From assembly GCA_900541575.1 (NCBI GenBank), contig UQKO01000064.1, positions 1-13,456 of the forward strand: a DNA stretch of 13,456 bases, written 5' to 3'. Below, piece after piece: positions 1 to 6,011 of the stretch (the first letter of the stretch is position 1; each line of letters begins with the position of its first letter). The translations under genes were made by a program, and so were the position numbers. The DNA is from an uncultured Prevotella sp. (lineage in GTDB: Bacteria > Bacteroidota > Bacteroidia > Bacteroidales > Bacteroidaceae). The notes below the pieces were generated by a model that ran no database searches, had not been told where the DNA came from, and saw only the letters and a program-made list of their open reading frames with translations.

Positions 1-98
1 CCGGTAGAGCTACCACTGCCGTCCGGTAGAGCTACCGCTGCCGTCCGGTAAAGCTACCGCTGCCGTCCGGTAAAGCTACCACTGCCGTCCGGCAGAGC
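1..98. repeat. 22-bp tandem repeat array (four full units plus a partial)
   Basis: Four consecutive 22-bp units begin at 1, 23, 45 and 67, and a degenerate partial unit begins at 89. The units differ only at position 7 (G or A) and position 15 (A or G). Each contains the short inverted repeat GGTAG-AG-CTACC, or its GGTAA variant. The junction of adjacent units forms a second short inverted repeat, CTGCC-GTCC-GG(T/C)AG. The array touches the window edge, so its true length is unknown. There are no spacers, so it is not CRISPR-like. Its function is unknown. Confidence 0.9.
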
Positions 99-431
99 AA
101 TGAATGATGGTTTACAAATGGCATAGAGTAAATCTGCGGATGGCAAAATCAGGGGGAGTAAATAGAAACAAACGGTTTTTGTAAAAAGCAGATGAGGAGA
201 AGAAGCAAATAAGAATGCTTGCAAAGCGGTGCTTATTATATTAAGTTTCAGCCCGCTCATACTAAATCCGAAACTAAGATGAGTATTCCCAACCACATGC
301 TCGCGAGATAAGGAAACGACTTTCTTTAGAGAAAACTTAAATAAAGTTACCTTGACTGCTGAATAGGGCAGACGATTGGGACTTATGACCTCATAATTGT
401 TTTGAAAAGGTTGTCGCTTATTCTGATACAT
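54..431 (-). CDS. doubtful 125-aa hypothetical protein
   Basis: This is the only sizeable open frame in the 584-bp stretch before the FadL-like gene. It starts with ATG at 431 and reads leftwards into the 22-bp repeat array, where its last dozen residues are simply translated repeat. I recognise no family. The composition is rich in Ser, Leu and Phe, with hydrophobic stretches in the second half (about residues 60-107) that could be membrane-spanning. No TAnnTTTG promoter was seen just upstream of its start. A gene that ends inside a tandem repeat with a non-triplet period is suspicious. It may equally be an intergenic frame free of stops by chance, or the decayed end of a former gene. Apart from this frame and the flanking repeats I see nothing in 99-441. 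Confidence 0.18.
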   Translation of the reverse strand: MYQNKRQPFQNNYEVISPNRLPYSAVKVTLFKFSLKKVVSLSREHVVGNTHLSFGFSMSGLKLNIISTALQAFLFASSPHLLFTKTVCFYLLPLILPSADLLYAICKPSFIALPDGSGSFTGRQR

Positions 432-441
432 ACTTTATAAC

Positions 442-521
442 CTTATAACCTCAAAACTCAAAACTTTCACGGCTTGCCGTGCTTATAACCTCAAAACTCT
501 AAACTTGCACGGCTTGTCGTG
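442..521. repeat. tandem pair of 40-bp repeats with CACGG hairpin
   Basis: Copies at 442-481 and 482-521 abut exactly and differ at three positions. Each ends in a small inverted repeat, CACGG-CTTG-CCGTG in copy 1 and the same with a G·U-compatible change in copy 2. The AT-rich part belongs to a dispersed family: 432-466 matches 7305-7339 at 30 of 35 positions by hand count. The pair lies just upstream of the promoter of the FadL-like gene. Confidence 0.85.
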
Positions 522-538
522 AAAACTTGCTCATTTCT

Positions 539-569
539 TTTGTTGTTGTGCAAAATATTTGTACTTTTG
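539..569 (+). promoter_or_regulatory. Bacteroidetes-type promoter of the FadL-like gene
   Basis: A -33 box TTTG (539-542), a 19-bp spacer and a -7 box TACTTTTG (562-569) match the Bacteroidetes primary sigma-factor consensus TTTG-N19-21-TAnnTTTG. Transcription would start near 574. This excludes any translation start at the upstream in-frame GTG (519). Confidence 0.75.
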
Positions 570-599
570 CCGCCGTTTAGAACAATGAAAAGGAAAATA

Positions 600-2183
600 A
601 TGAGAAAATCAATCCTAACAGCCGCGCTTGCATTGAGCGCCGCTACAGCTGCTCAAGCCGGTGGCTATCTGACCAACACTAATCAGAGCGTAAGTTTCTT
701 GCGCAATCCTGCCCGCGATGCAGCCATTGCCGTGGATGGTGCTTATTTCAATCCCGCAGGCTTGGGATTCCTCTCGCAGGGCTGGCATTTAGGCTTTGAC
801 TTGCAAAGTGCTTATCAGACACGTACGGATGCAACCGTATTTGCTCCCTTTGCCTTGGGTACGGTCAATGGTGTGCAGAATAGCAAAGATGGCTACAAAA
901 GTTTTGAAGGTAAGGCTAAAGCTCCTGTGATTCCTTCGTTCGATCTTACACGTGTCGGTGAACGTTGGTTTGCCTCTTTCCATTTCGGCATCACTGGTGG
1001 CGGTGGTAAGTGTAAATTCTCTGATGGTCTTCCTTCATTCGAAAGTCAAGTGGCCATGCTTCCTGTGCTAGTAGGCGCTATAGCTCCAGGTTCAGTAAGT
1101 GGCTATAGCATGGATACTCACATGCAAGGTCGTCAGTATTATTTTGGTGGACAGTTTGGCGTGGGTTATAAAATCACGCCCAACTTCAACGTTAGTGTAG
1201 GCGGTCGTGTAATCTATGCACAGTGTAACTACTATGGATATGTACGAAATATCAGCGTAGACGTGGTTACTCCCGCTGGAACCATCAATATGCCTGCAAC
1301 TACTTTATTTGAGAATAAGAATATGCCCGACTTTGCCTCGCTCGTTACCGACAAGGAACTCAACTGCGACCAGTCTGGGTGGGGATTTACTCCTATCATC
1401 AGTGCCGATTGGAAAATTGGAAAGGTGAATCTTGCTGCTAAGTATGAGTTTAAGACTCGCTTGCGCTTGAAGAATCAAACTGGTGTAAATACGAGTGGAC
1501 TCTCAGAATATGATGATGCTAAGAAGGTGAAGGCTGACATACCCGCCATCCTTGCACTCGGCGTACGTTATGAGGTGCTTCCTTCCGTACGTCTACATGG
1601 TGGTTTTCACTACTATTTCGACAAGCAAGCTACTCAACATGAGAATCGTCACAATTATCTAAAGAAAGGTGGTTGGGAAGTATTGGCAGGTGCTGAGGTA
1701 GACGTGGCTAAGCGTTGGACGGTGAGCGCAGGTTGGCAAACTACCAACTATGGCTTGGGTAAAGATAGTAAGTTTATTAGCGATATGAGCTTCGTTACCA
1801 ACTCTAATTCGTTCGGTCTAGGTGCTCGTTTCCAACTTCGTAAGAAAGTGGCGCTTAATATGGCCTATTTTAAGACATTCTATAAGCATTATGAGCGTCA
1901 GCAACAAGACTTCTACAATCTGAAGGGAGGCTTTGCTGGTAAACTGACTGATGTTACCACTCAACTCTCAGAGGGTGCAGCTCAGATTGGTCAAGCATTG
2001 GCCAATCCCAATTTGCCTGAAGCACAGAGAGCCGCGCTTCAAAATCGCTTGGGTCAGATTCAGACAGAAGCAGGTGCTGTACAGCAGATTGCAACAGGTT
2101 TAGCTCATTATTCTACAGCAGGTCGTGATAACTTCCACCGTACGAACGATGTATTCGGTCTCGGTCTTGAAATCGACTTCTAA
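600..2183 (+). CDS. OmpP1/FadL-family outer-membrane transporter
   Basis: This is an outer-membrane beta-barrel of the FadL/OmpP1/TodX family, which lets hydrophobic compounds such as long-chain fatty acids cross the outer membrane; the substrate here is unknown. The 527-residue product starts with a clear signal peptide (MRKSILTAAL, then an Ala-rich stretch ending AQA at about residue 20). Mature GGYLTNTNQS and the family's NPA motifs (NPARDA near 36-41, NPAGLG near 51-56) follow. The rest is alternating beta-strand sequence ending in aromatic F, as expected for Bam-inserted barrels. I chose ATG 600, preceded by AAGGAAAATA, because it gives the best signal peptide; ATG 585 is the alternative. 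About residues 445-505 form an Ala/Gln-rich, probably helical insertion before the last strand, in place of a short surface loop. The gene is monocistronic with its own promoter and terminator. The family call is firm and the ligand is not. Confidence 0.92.
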   Translation: MRKSILTAALALSAATAAQAGGYLTNTNQSVSFLRNPARDAAIAVDGAYFNPAGLGFLSQGWHLGFDLQSAYQTRTDATVFAPFALGTVNGVQNSKDGYKSFEGKAKAPVIPSFDLTRVGERWFASFHFGITGGGGKCKFSDGLPSFESQVAMLPVLVGAIAPGSVSGYSMDTHMQGRQYYFGGQFGVGYKITPNFNVSVGGRVIYAQCNYYGYVRNISVDVVTPAGTINMPATTLFENKNMPDFASLVTDKELNCDQSGWGFTPIISADWKIGKVNLAAKYEFKTRLRLKNQTGVNTSGLSEYDDAKKVKADIPAILALGVRYEVLPSVRLHGGFHYYFDKQATQHENRHNYLKKGGWEVLAGAEVDVAKRWTVSAGWQTTNYGLGKDSKFISDMSFVTNSNSFGLGARFQLRKKVALNMAYFKTFYKHYERQQQDFYNLKGGFAGKLTDVTTQLSEGAAQIGQALANPNLPEAQRAALQNRLGQIQTEAGAVQQIATGLAHYSTAGRDNFHRTNDVFGLGLEIDF

Positions 2184-2206
2184 GAGCTTATAGGAATTAC
2201 ATAGAA

Positions 2207-2263
2207 AGAGGCAACATCTTACGAAAAGTAATATACTTATCGATGGATGTTGCCTCTCTTTTT
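2207..2263 (+). terminator. rho-independent terminator after the FadL-like gene
   Basis: A perfect 12-bp stem, AGAGGCAACATC (2207-2218) with GATGTTGCCTCT (2246-2257), is followed by CTTTTT. The 27-nt loop contains a smaller inverted repeat, TTAC-GAAAA-GTAA. It lies 23 nt after the stop codon. Confidence 0.85.
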
Positions 2264-2393
2264 GTGTTATATTCTCAAATAGTTATTCTTGTTACTTCCA
2301 CGTTTTACTCATGCACATCGCGAAATGTAGACGCTGGCAGATTAGCAGTTGTTTCATGATAAAGTATATAGTATAAGGGGAAGAATTTGTTCG

Positions 2394-2957
2394 TCAGTCT
2401 GCCGATACCAAGTCGCTGTTGCAGTTCCACTCTTGAGGTAGCTCGTCGAATTCGCAACGTCTTACTTTTGCATTCTCCATGCGAGGAATGTCGCGAGTCT
2501 CCACACCTTTTAGTACGGCTTGTATGGCTCGGTTGAACAGACCATGGCCTACGGCTATAATTGTCTGTCCTTCGTAATGCTCTTTGACGAAACTTAGAAA
2601 TCGACGAGCGCGCTGAAACATGGCTTCTACGCTCTCAGCATCGTCTGGCAGTTGCTCTTGTTGAGCACGAATTACGGGCTTGCCTGTGAAACTGCCCCAA
2701 TCCCTTTCGCGCAGCAATGGACATGGTGCAAAGGGGATGCATAGTTGCTTGTTGATAATCTCGGCTGTATCGACCGTACGTTTCAAATCGCTATAGAGCA
2801 TGAGGTCGGGGTGAACGTTCATCTCCTTTAAGTGTTTGCCACAGGCTTCAGCTTGTTCGCGTCCTAACGCGGTAAGATGTCCTGGCATATGGCCTTGGAG
2901 GATTTGTTTTTGGTTTTCTTCGGTCTCGCCGTGACGGACCAGGTAAATCGTTGTCAT
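2394..2957 (-). CDS. histidine phosphatase superfamily protein (phosphoglycerate mutase-like)
   Basis: This 187-residue cytoplasmic enzyme belongs to the branch-1 histidine phosphatases, which transfer phosphate through a phospho-histidine. The catalytic motif VRHGET is at residues 7-12 (nucleophile His9). The second arginine lies in SDLKRT (about 56-61), the acid in LRERDWG (82-88) and the second histidine in VGHG (136-139). All four expected active-site positions are present. The substrate cannot be read from sequence; alpha-ribazole phosphatase (CobC-like), sugar-phosphate phosphatase and phosphoglycerate mutase are all possible, and no cobalamin genes are nearby to favour CobC. I chose ATG 2957 over the longer start at 2981 because the promoter's -7 box (2963-2970) lies between them and the family usually begins MTT-hydrophobic-VRHG. 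The gene is transcribed alone, divergently from the kinases. Confidence 0.9.
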   Translation of the reverse strand: MTTIYLVRHGETEENQKQILQGHMPGHLTALGREQAEACGKHLKEMNVHPDLMLYSDLKRTVDTAEIINKQLCIPFAPCPLLRERDWGSFTGKPVIRAQQEQLPDDAESVEAMFQRARRFLSFVKEHYEGQTIIAVGHGLFNRAIQAVLKGVETRDIPRMENAKVRRCEFDELPQEWNCNSDLVSAD

Positions 2958-2962
2958 GCGTG

Positions 2963-2994
2963 CAAAGATGCAAATAATCAATCAATTCACCAAA
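2963..2994 (-). promoter_or_regulatory. promoter of the histidine phosphatase gene
   Basis: Reading the minus strand, TTTG (2994-2991), a 20-bp spacer and CATCTTTG (2970-2963) match the Bacteroidetes consensus except for the first base of the -7 box. Only 5 nt separate the box from ATG 2957, so the mRNA would be leaderless or nearly so. This promoter fixes the downstream start. Confidence 0.6.
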
Positions 2995-3107
2995 GCAAGC
3001 TCTATAATTTATTTGATTAGCCTTGGCGTACGCCTACCTCTTGCCCAGATTCCACGCGCCTAAAACAATATATCTTTGTTTGCTACAGAATACTCGATTA
3101 GAATTGT

Positions 3108-3115
3108 TAACTTTG
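3108..3115 (+). promoter_or_regulatory. probable -7 box of the deoxynucleoside kinase operon
   Basis: TAACTTTG matches TAnnTTTG exactly and predicts transcription starting near 3120, about 34 nt before the chosen GTG start. A second perfect box, TATCTTTG, is at 3071-3078. Neither has a clear TTTG at 19-21 bp. A 10-bp palindrome, GGCGTACGCC (3025-3034), lies upstream between the divergent promoters; its role is unknown. Confidence 0.45.
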
Positions 3116-3153
3116 CACAACTTATTACTCAATTAAAATACAGCGTACAACAA

Positions 3154-3780
3154 GTGTATATAGGAATAGCAGGAAATATTGGTTGTGGAAAGACAACACT
3201 GACAAAGATGCTTGCCGAGCACTACCAATGGGAACCCCGATATGAGGCGGTGGTAGATAATCCCTACATGGACGACTACTATAAAGATTTGCAGAGGTGG
3301 TCATTTCCCATGGAGGTGTTTTTCTTGAAAGAACGCTTCAAGGATGCTCTCGAAATTTCCAAGTCGGAACATATCGTGATTCAGGATCGTACACTCTATG
3401 AGGGAGTGTTCGTATTCACGGCTAACAATTATGAGCAAGGCAACTTGAGTGATCGCGACTTTGAGACGTACATGGAACTCTATGAGATTATGACAGAGGA
3501 GGTCAAACTTCCCGACCTTATGATCTACCTCAAGGCTTCCGTACCTCATCTTGTGGAAAATATCCAAAAGCGTGGACGTGCTTGTGAACAGAATATACCT
3601 ATCGAATATTTACAAGGTTTGAACAGCAGATACGAGGACTTTATTCTTAATAAGTACAAAGGAAAAGTCCTGATACTTGATGTGGATAAGCTCGATTACA
3701 AAATGCGGTCTGAGGATTTTCTCTTTATTACAAATAAAATAGACGCAATTATTTCCACGGATCTCACCAATACAAAATAA
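3154..3780 (+). CDS. deoxynucleoside kinase, first of a tandem pair
   Basis: This 208-residue member of the deoxyadenosine/deoxyguanosine/deoxycytidine kinase family phosphorylates deoxynucleosides with ATP for nucleotide salvage. The P-loop GNIGCGKT is at residues 7-14. The likely catalytic base is Glu31. The family's DR-S/T motif appears as QDRT (77-80), and the Arg-rich lid as KRGR (139-142) with Glu145. I chose GTG 3154 because the following residues (YIGIAGNIG) align with the start of the second kinase. A longer TTG start at 3076 would lie inside the -7 boxes. The neighbour begins 12 nt downstream and the proteins align without gaps for about 166 residues, with about 54% identity by hand count over 170. 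Tandem paralogous kinases of this family in lactobacilli form a dAK/dGK heterodimer. That this pair does the same is inference, and substrate specificity cannot be read here. Confidence 0.9.
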   Translation: MYIGIAGNIGCGKTTLTKMLAEHYQWEPRYEAVVDNPYMDDYYKDLQRWSFPMEVFFLKERFKDALEISKSEHIVIQDRTLYEGVFVFTANNYEQGNLSDRDFETYMELYEIMTEEVKLPDLMIYLKASVPHLVENIQKRGRACEQNIPIEYLQGLNSRYEDFILNKYKGKVLILDVDKLDYKMRSEDFLFITNKIDAIISTDLTNTK

Positions 3781-3792
3781 AAGAAACATACA

Positions 3793-4407
3793 ATGCATAT
3801 AGCAGTAGCTGGTAACATCGGTAGTGGCAAGACCACACTGACAAAGATGTTGGCAAAACGATATAACTGGTCTCCTCGTTTTGAACCCGTTGAACATAAT
3901 CCTTATCTCGACGATTTCTATCACGATATGTCGAGATGGTCGTTCAATCTGCAAATTTACTTTCTCAACAAGCGTTTTAAGGAAGTAGTAGAAATTAGCC
4001 AAAGCAACAAAGATATCATTCAAGATCGTACTATCTTTGAGGATGCCTGCATATTTGCGCCCAATCTGCACGGACAGGGATATATGTCCGACCGCGACTT
4101 CAATAACTACTCTGATTTGTTCGACACGATGATGACTCTTGTAGAGTTACCCGACTTGATGATTTACATTCGTTCTACTATTCCCAATCTCATTAGTCAA
4201 ATTGACAAACGTGGTCGTGAATGCGAACAAGCAATTCGTGTCGATTATCTTACGGGATTGAATGGGAGATATGAAGAGTGGATTAAGGGGTATAAAGGCA
4301 ATCTAATAATAGTAGATGGAGATACGCAAAAATTTGAGTCTGATCCTGAGGCATTTAAGCGCATAACGGATCGCATCGATGCAAAGCTTGCTCGGACTAT
4401 CAAATAA
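3793..4407 (+). CDS. deoxynucleoside kinase, second of a tandem pair
   Basis: This 204-residue paralogue of the preceding kinase is almost certainly co-transcribed with it, 12 nt apart with no promoter or terminator between. The P-loop GNIGSGKT is at residues 7-14, base Glu31, QDRT at 77-80, and lid KRGRECE at 139-145. It differs from its partner at Cys11/Ser11 in the P-loop, in the segment after DRT (IFEDACIFAP here, LYEGVFVFTA in the partner; positions 81-90), and in the C-terminal tail. The 81-90 segment lies close to the nucleoside pocket in solved family members, so the paralogues may prefer different bases; that is inference. The ATG start is unambiguous because the P-loop begins six residues later. 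No terminator follows directly, but the 125-bp palindrome starting 38 nt downstream could end transcription. Confidence 0.92.
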   Translation: MHIAVAGNIGSGKTTLTKMLAKRYNWSPRFEPVEHNPYLDDFYHDMSRWSFNLQIYFLNKRFKEVVEISQSNKDIIQDRTIFEDACIFAPNLHGQGYMSDRDFNNYSDLFDTMMTLVELPDLMIYIRSTIPNLISQIDKRGRECEQAIRVDYLTGLNGRYEEWIKGYKGNLIIVDGDTQKFESDPEAFKRITDRIDAKLARTIK

Positions 4408-4445
4408 AACAATATAAATCGTGCTTTGCGCGTGATTGAACGTAT

Positions 4446-4570
4446 AATGGTCATTAATTGAACATTGTTTAATCATTAATATTCTTTTAGGCAGAATTGA
4501 TGCTCATTCAAGTTTAATTCTGTATGAAGCGCAGTATTAATGATAAATCAATGTTCAATTAATGACCATT
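4446..4570. repeat. 125-bp near-perfect palindromic element (MITE-like or structured RNA)
   Basis: The outer arms, 4446-4467 and 4549-4570, are a perfect 22-bp inverted repeat. Pairing then continues through 4468-4483 with 4533-4547, with one bulge and one G·T pair. An inner perfect 7-bp stem CAGAATT/AATTCTG (4492-4498 with 4516-4522) caps the structure. The octamer TCATTAAT occurs twice in the left arm and its complement twice in the right. No transposase is encoded. No clear target-site duplication is visible at the ends. It could be a miniature mobile element, a dispersed intergenic palindrome, or a very long terminator for the kinase operon. Confidence 0.8.
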
Positions 4571-4571
4571 G

Positions 4572-4781
4572 ATGTTTAAAAACGCTCGAAAAGCAAAAAA
4601 GGCTGTTGCTTTTAAATTATGCGTTTACGATGGTATGCACTTCGGAATGATTAGCATGACTCATCAATGTAGGCTTAGAAACGGCAGAATGATATGTATT
4701 CGGCACGATGAACAGCAAAAAGAATTATTTCCTTACTTAAAAAAGAAGTTTGCTCTTTTATACACGAAAAATCTCGCATAA
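4572..4781 (+). CDS. doubtful 69-aa basic hypothetical protein
   Basis: An open frame starting with ATG 4572, right at the edge of the 125-bp palindrome, encodes a Lys/Arg-rich protein (starts MFKNARKAKKA) with four cysteines or histidine-cysteine clusters in the middle. I recognise no domain. There is no TAnnTTTG box at a suitable distance. The frame's first codons contain a small inverted repeat AAAAGCA/TGCTTTT that could be part of a terminator. It may be a remnant associated with the palindrome or simply a chance frame. Otherwise the 4408-4855 gap holds only the palindrome. Confidence 0.2.
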   Translation: MFKNARKAKKAVAFKLCVYDGMHFGMISMTHQCRLRNGRMICIRHDEQQKELFPYLKKKFALLYTKNLA

Positions 4782-4855
4782 TGCTAAATAAAATTGGCAA
4801 TATGTGGAAAAATGAACGTTTTATGCTTTTTCTTTGAGAATTTTGTCGTGCAAAG

Positions 4856-4887
4856 TGTGGTTTTGATAAGAAAAAGTTATATCTTTG
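4856..4887 (+). promoter_or_regulatory. promoter of dapF
   Basis: A perfect -7 box TATCTTTG (4880-4887) is preceded, after 20 bp, by TGTG (4856-4859), one mismatch from TTTG. Transcription would start near 4893, giving a leader of about 85 nt to ATG 4979. Confidence 0.6.
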
Positions 4888-4978
4888 CAGCATCGAAAGA
4901 GAAAAAGGAGTAGAAAAGGCTGAAAAAGCTTACTCAATGCATCTCAGAATCGATATTAAAGTACAATACAGAAACGAT

Positions 4979-5836
4979 ATGCGCCAAACAATAGAATTCA
5001 CCAAAATGCATGGAGCGGGCAATGACTACATTTATGTCAATACCCTAAAATATCCTATAGCCAATCCCGAAGAAGTTTCGCGCCTGTGGAGCGATCGTCA
5101 TAAGGGTATCGGTGGTGATGGCCTTGTGTTGATAGGGCAGGGAGCTGATGGTGCAGATTTCTCAATGCGCATCTTTAATAATGATGGTTCTGAAGCCCGC
5201 ATGTGTGGCAATGCTTCACGCTGCATCGGTAAGTATCTTTATGAATACGGACTCACGAAGCAGACGGAGATTAAACTTTCTACGCTGTCGGGCATTAAGA
5301 TATTGAATCTCCATGTGTCGGCAGATGGACAGGTGGAGAGTGTCACTGTGGACATGGATAAGCCCCGTTTGGCTGTCCCCTCTCAGATGGCCACTCCCGA
5401 TGGTTCACTCACAGAGGGCGCTGTCGTCGCTACAGATGGTAAAAGCTATACGGGCACGTTCGTATCGATGGGTAACCCTCACTTTGTAGTGTTCGTAGAT
5501 GATGCTGAGACGTTTGATGTGGCGGGTGTTGGTCCTACGCTAGAATTTGCTAAGGCGTTTCCTGAACGCTGCAATATAGAGTTCGCAACGCTCTTGGCTG
5601 ACGGAAGCATACGTATGCGAGTGTGGGAACGCGGCTCTGGTATCACGATGGCTTGTGGCACAGGTGCCTGTGCTACCGCAGTGGCAGCAGCGCTTACTCA
5701 TCGTACAGGACGAAGCGTCGATATTCACATGGACGGAGGAACGCTTCATATAGAATGGTGTGAGAGCAATGGTAGAGTACTAATGACAGGTCCGGCTACC
5801 AAAGTGTTTGACGGACGAATTGATATAGACAACTAA
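4979..5836 (+). CDS. dapF: diaminopimelate epimerase
   Basis: This cytoplasmic enzyme (EC 5.1.1.7) converts LL-2,6-diaminopimelate to meso-diaminopimelate, the precursor of lysine and of the peptidoglycan cross-link. It works without cofactor, using two cysteines. The product is 285 residues, within the usual 270-290. Motifs: FTKMHGAGNDYIYVN (7-21), NNDGSEARMCGNASR (67-81; catalytic Cys76), MGNPHFVVF (164-172), and ERGSGITMACGTGA (217-230; catalytic Cys226). Both halves of the pseudo-symmetric fold are intact. ATG 4979 is chosen because homologues begin a few residues before FTKMHG; an in-frame ATG at 4937 would add 14 unconserved residues. dapL follows 175 nt downstream with structured RNA between them, so the two may be co-transcribed. 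The adjacency with the transaminase of the same branch supports the assignment. Confidence 0.97.
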   Translation: MRQTIEFTKMHGAGNDYIYVNTLKYPIANPEEVSRLWSDRHKGIGGDGLVLIGQGADGADFSMRIFNNDGSEARMCGNASRCIGKYLYEYGLTKQTEIKLSTLSGIKILNLHVSADGQVESVTVDMDKPRLAVPSQMATPDGSLTEGAVVATDGKSYTGTFVSMGNPHFVVFVDDAETFDVAGVGPTLEFAKAFPERCNIEFATLLADGSIRMRVWERGSGITMACGTGACATAVAAALTHRTGRSVDIHMDGGTLHIEWCESNGRVLMTGPATKVFDGRIDIDN

Positions 5837-5839
5837 ATG

Positions 5840-5965
5840 CAGAGAGTTAGAAGAAGGACTTGTACGAACAAGCAACGTTGATAAAAGTATTGCTTCTAGC
5901 TCTCTGACACTTTAAGGTCTCATGCAAGGCACGCTTCCCATACGAAAAGCGTAAGGTTATGAGAC
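5840..5965 (+). promoter_or_regulatory. two structured hairpin regions between dapF and dapL
   Basis: The first stem pairs 5840-5853 with 5893-5906, 14 bp with one G·U. Its loop holds a second perfect hairpin, CTTGT-ACGA-ACAAG (5859-5872), and the palindrome CAACGTTG (5873-5880). The second region pairs GTCTCAT (5917-5923) with ATGAGAC (5959-5965) and, inside, ACGCTT (5931-5936) with AAGCGT (5947-5952), leaving a purine-rich internal loop. No strong T-run follows either, so neither is a classic terminator. They may act as attenuator, processing site or mRNA stabiliser within a dapF-dapL transcript. I do not recognise a known riboswitch. Confidence 0.55.
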
Positions 5966-6011
5966 ATAAAATATACTGACACACAAATACATCAATCAAA
6001 TCTTTTGCACG

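Noticed and set aside
1..98. CRISPR array
   Set aside because: The units abut with no unique spacers and are only 22 bp, and no cas genes are present.
519..599. Upstream GTG start (519) giving a 554-aa FadL-like protein
   Set aside because: It would lie upstream of the predicted transcription start and would bury the signal peptide behind a hydrophobic extension.
4446..4570. Complete insertion sequence
   Set aside because: There is no room for a transposase and no convincing target-site duplication; at most it is a non-autonomous element.
5837..6011. Lysine riboswitch upstream of dapL
   Set aside because: The hairpins do not show the five-helix junction and conserved core that I would expect of the lysine riboswitch, and the region is too short.
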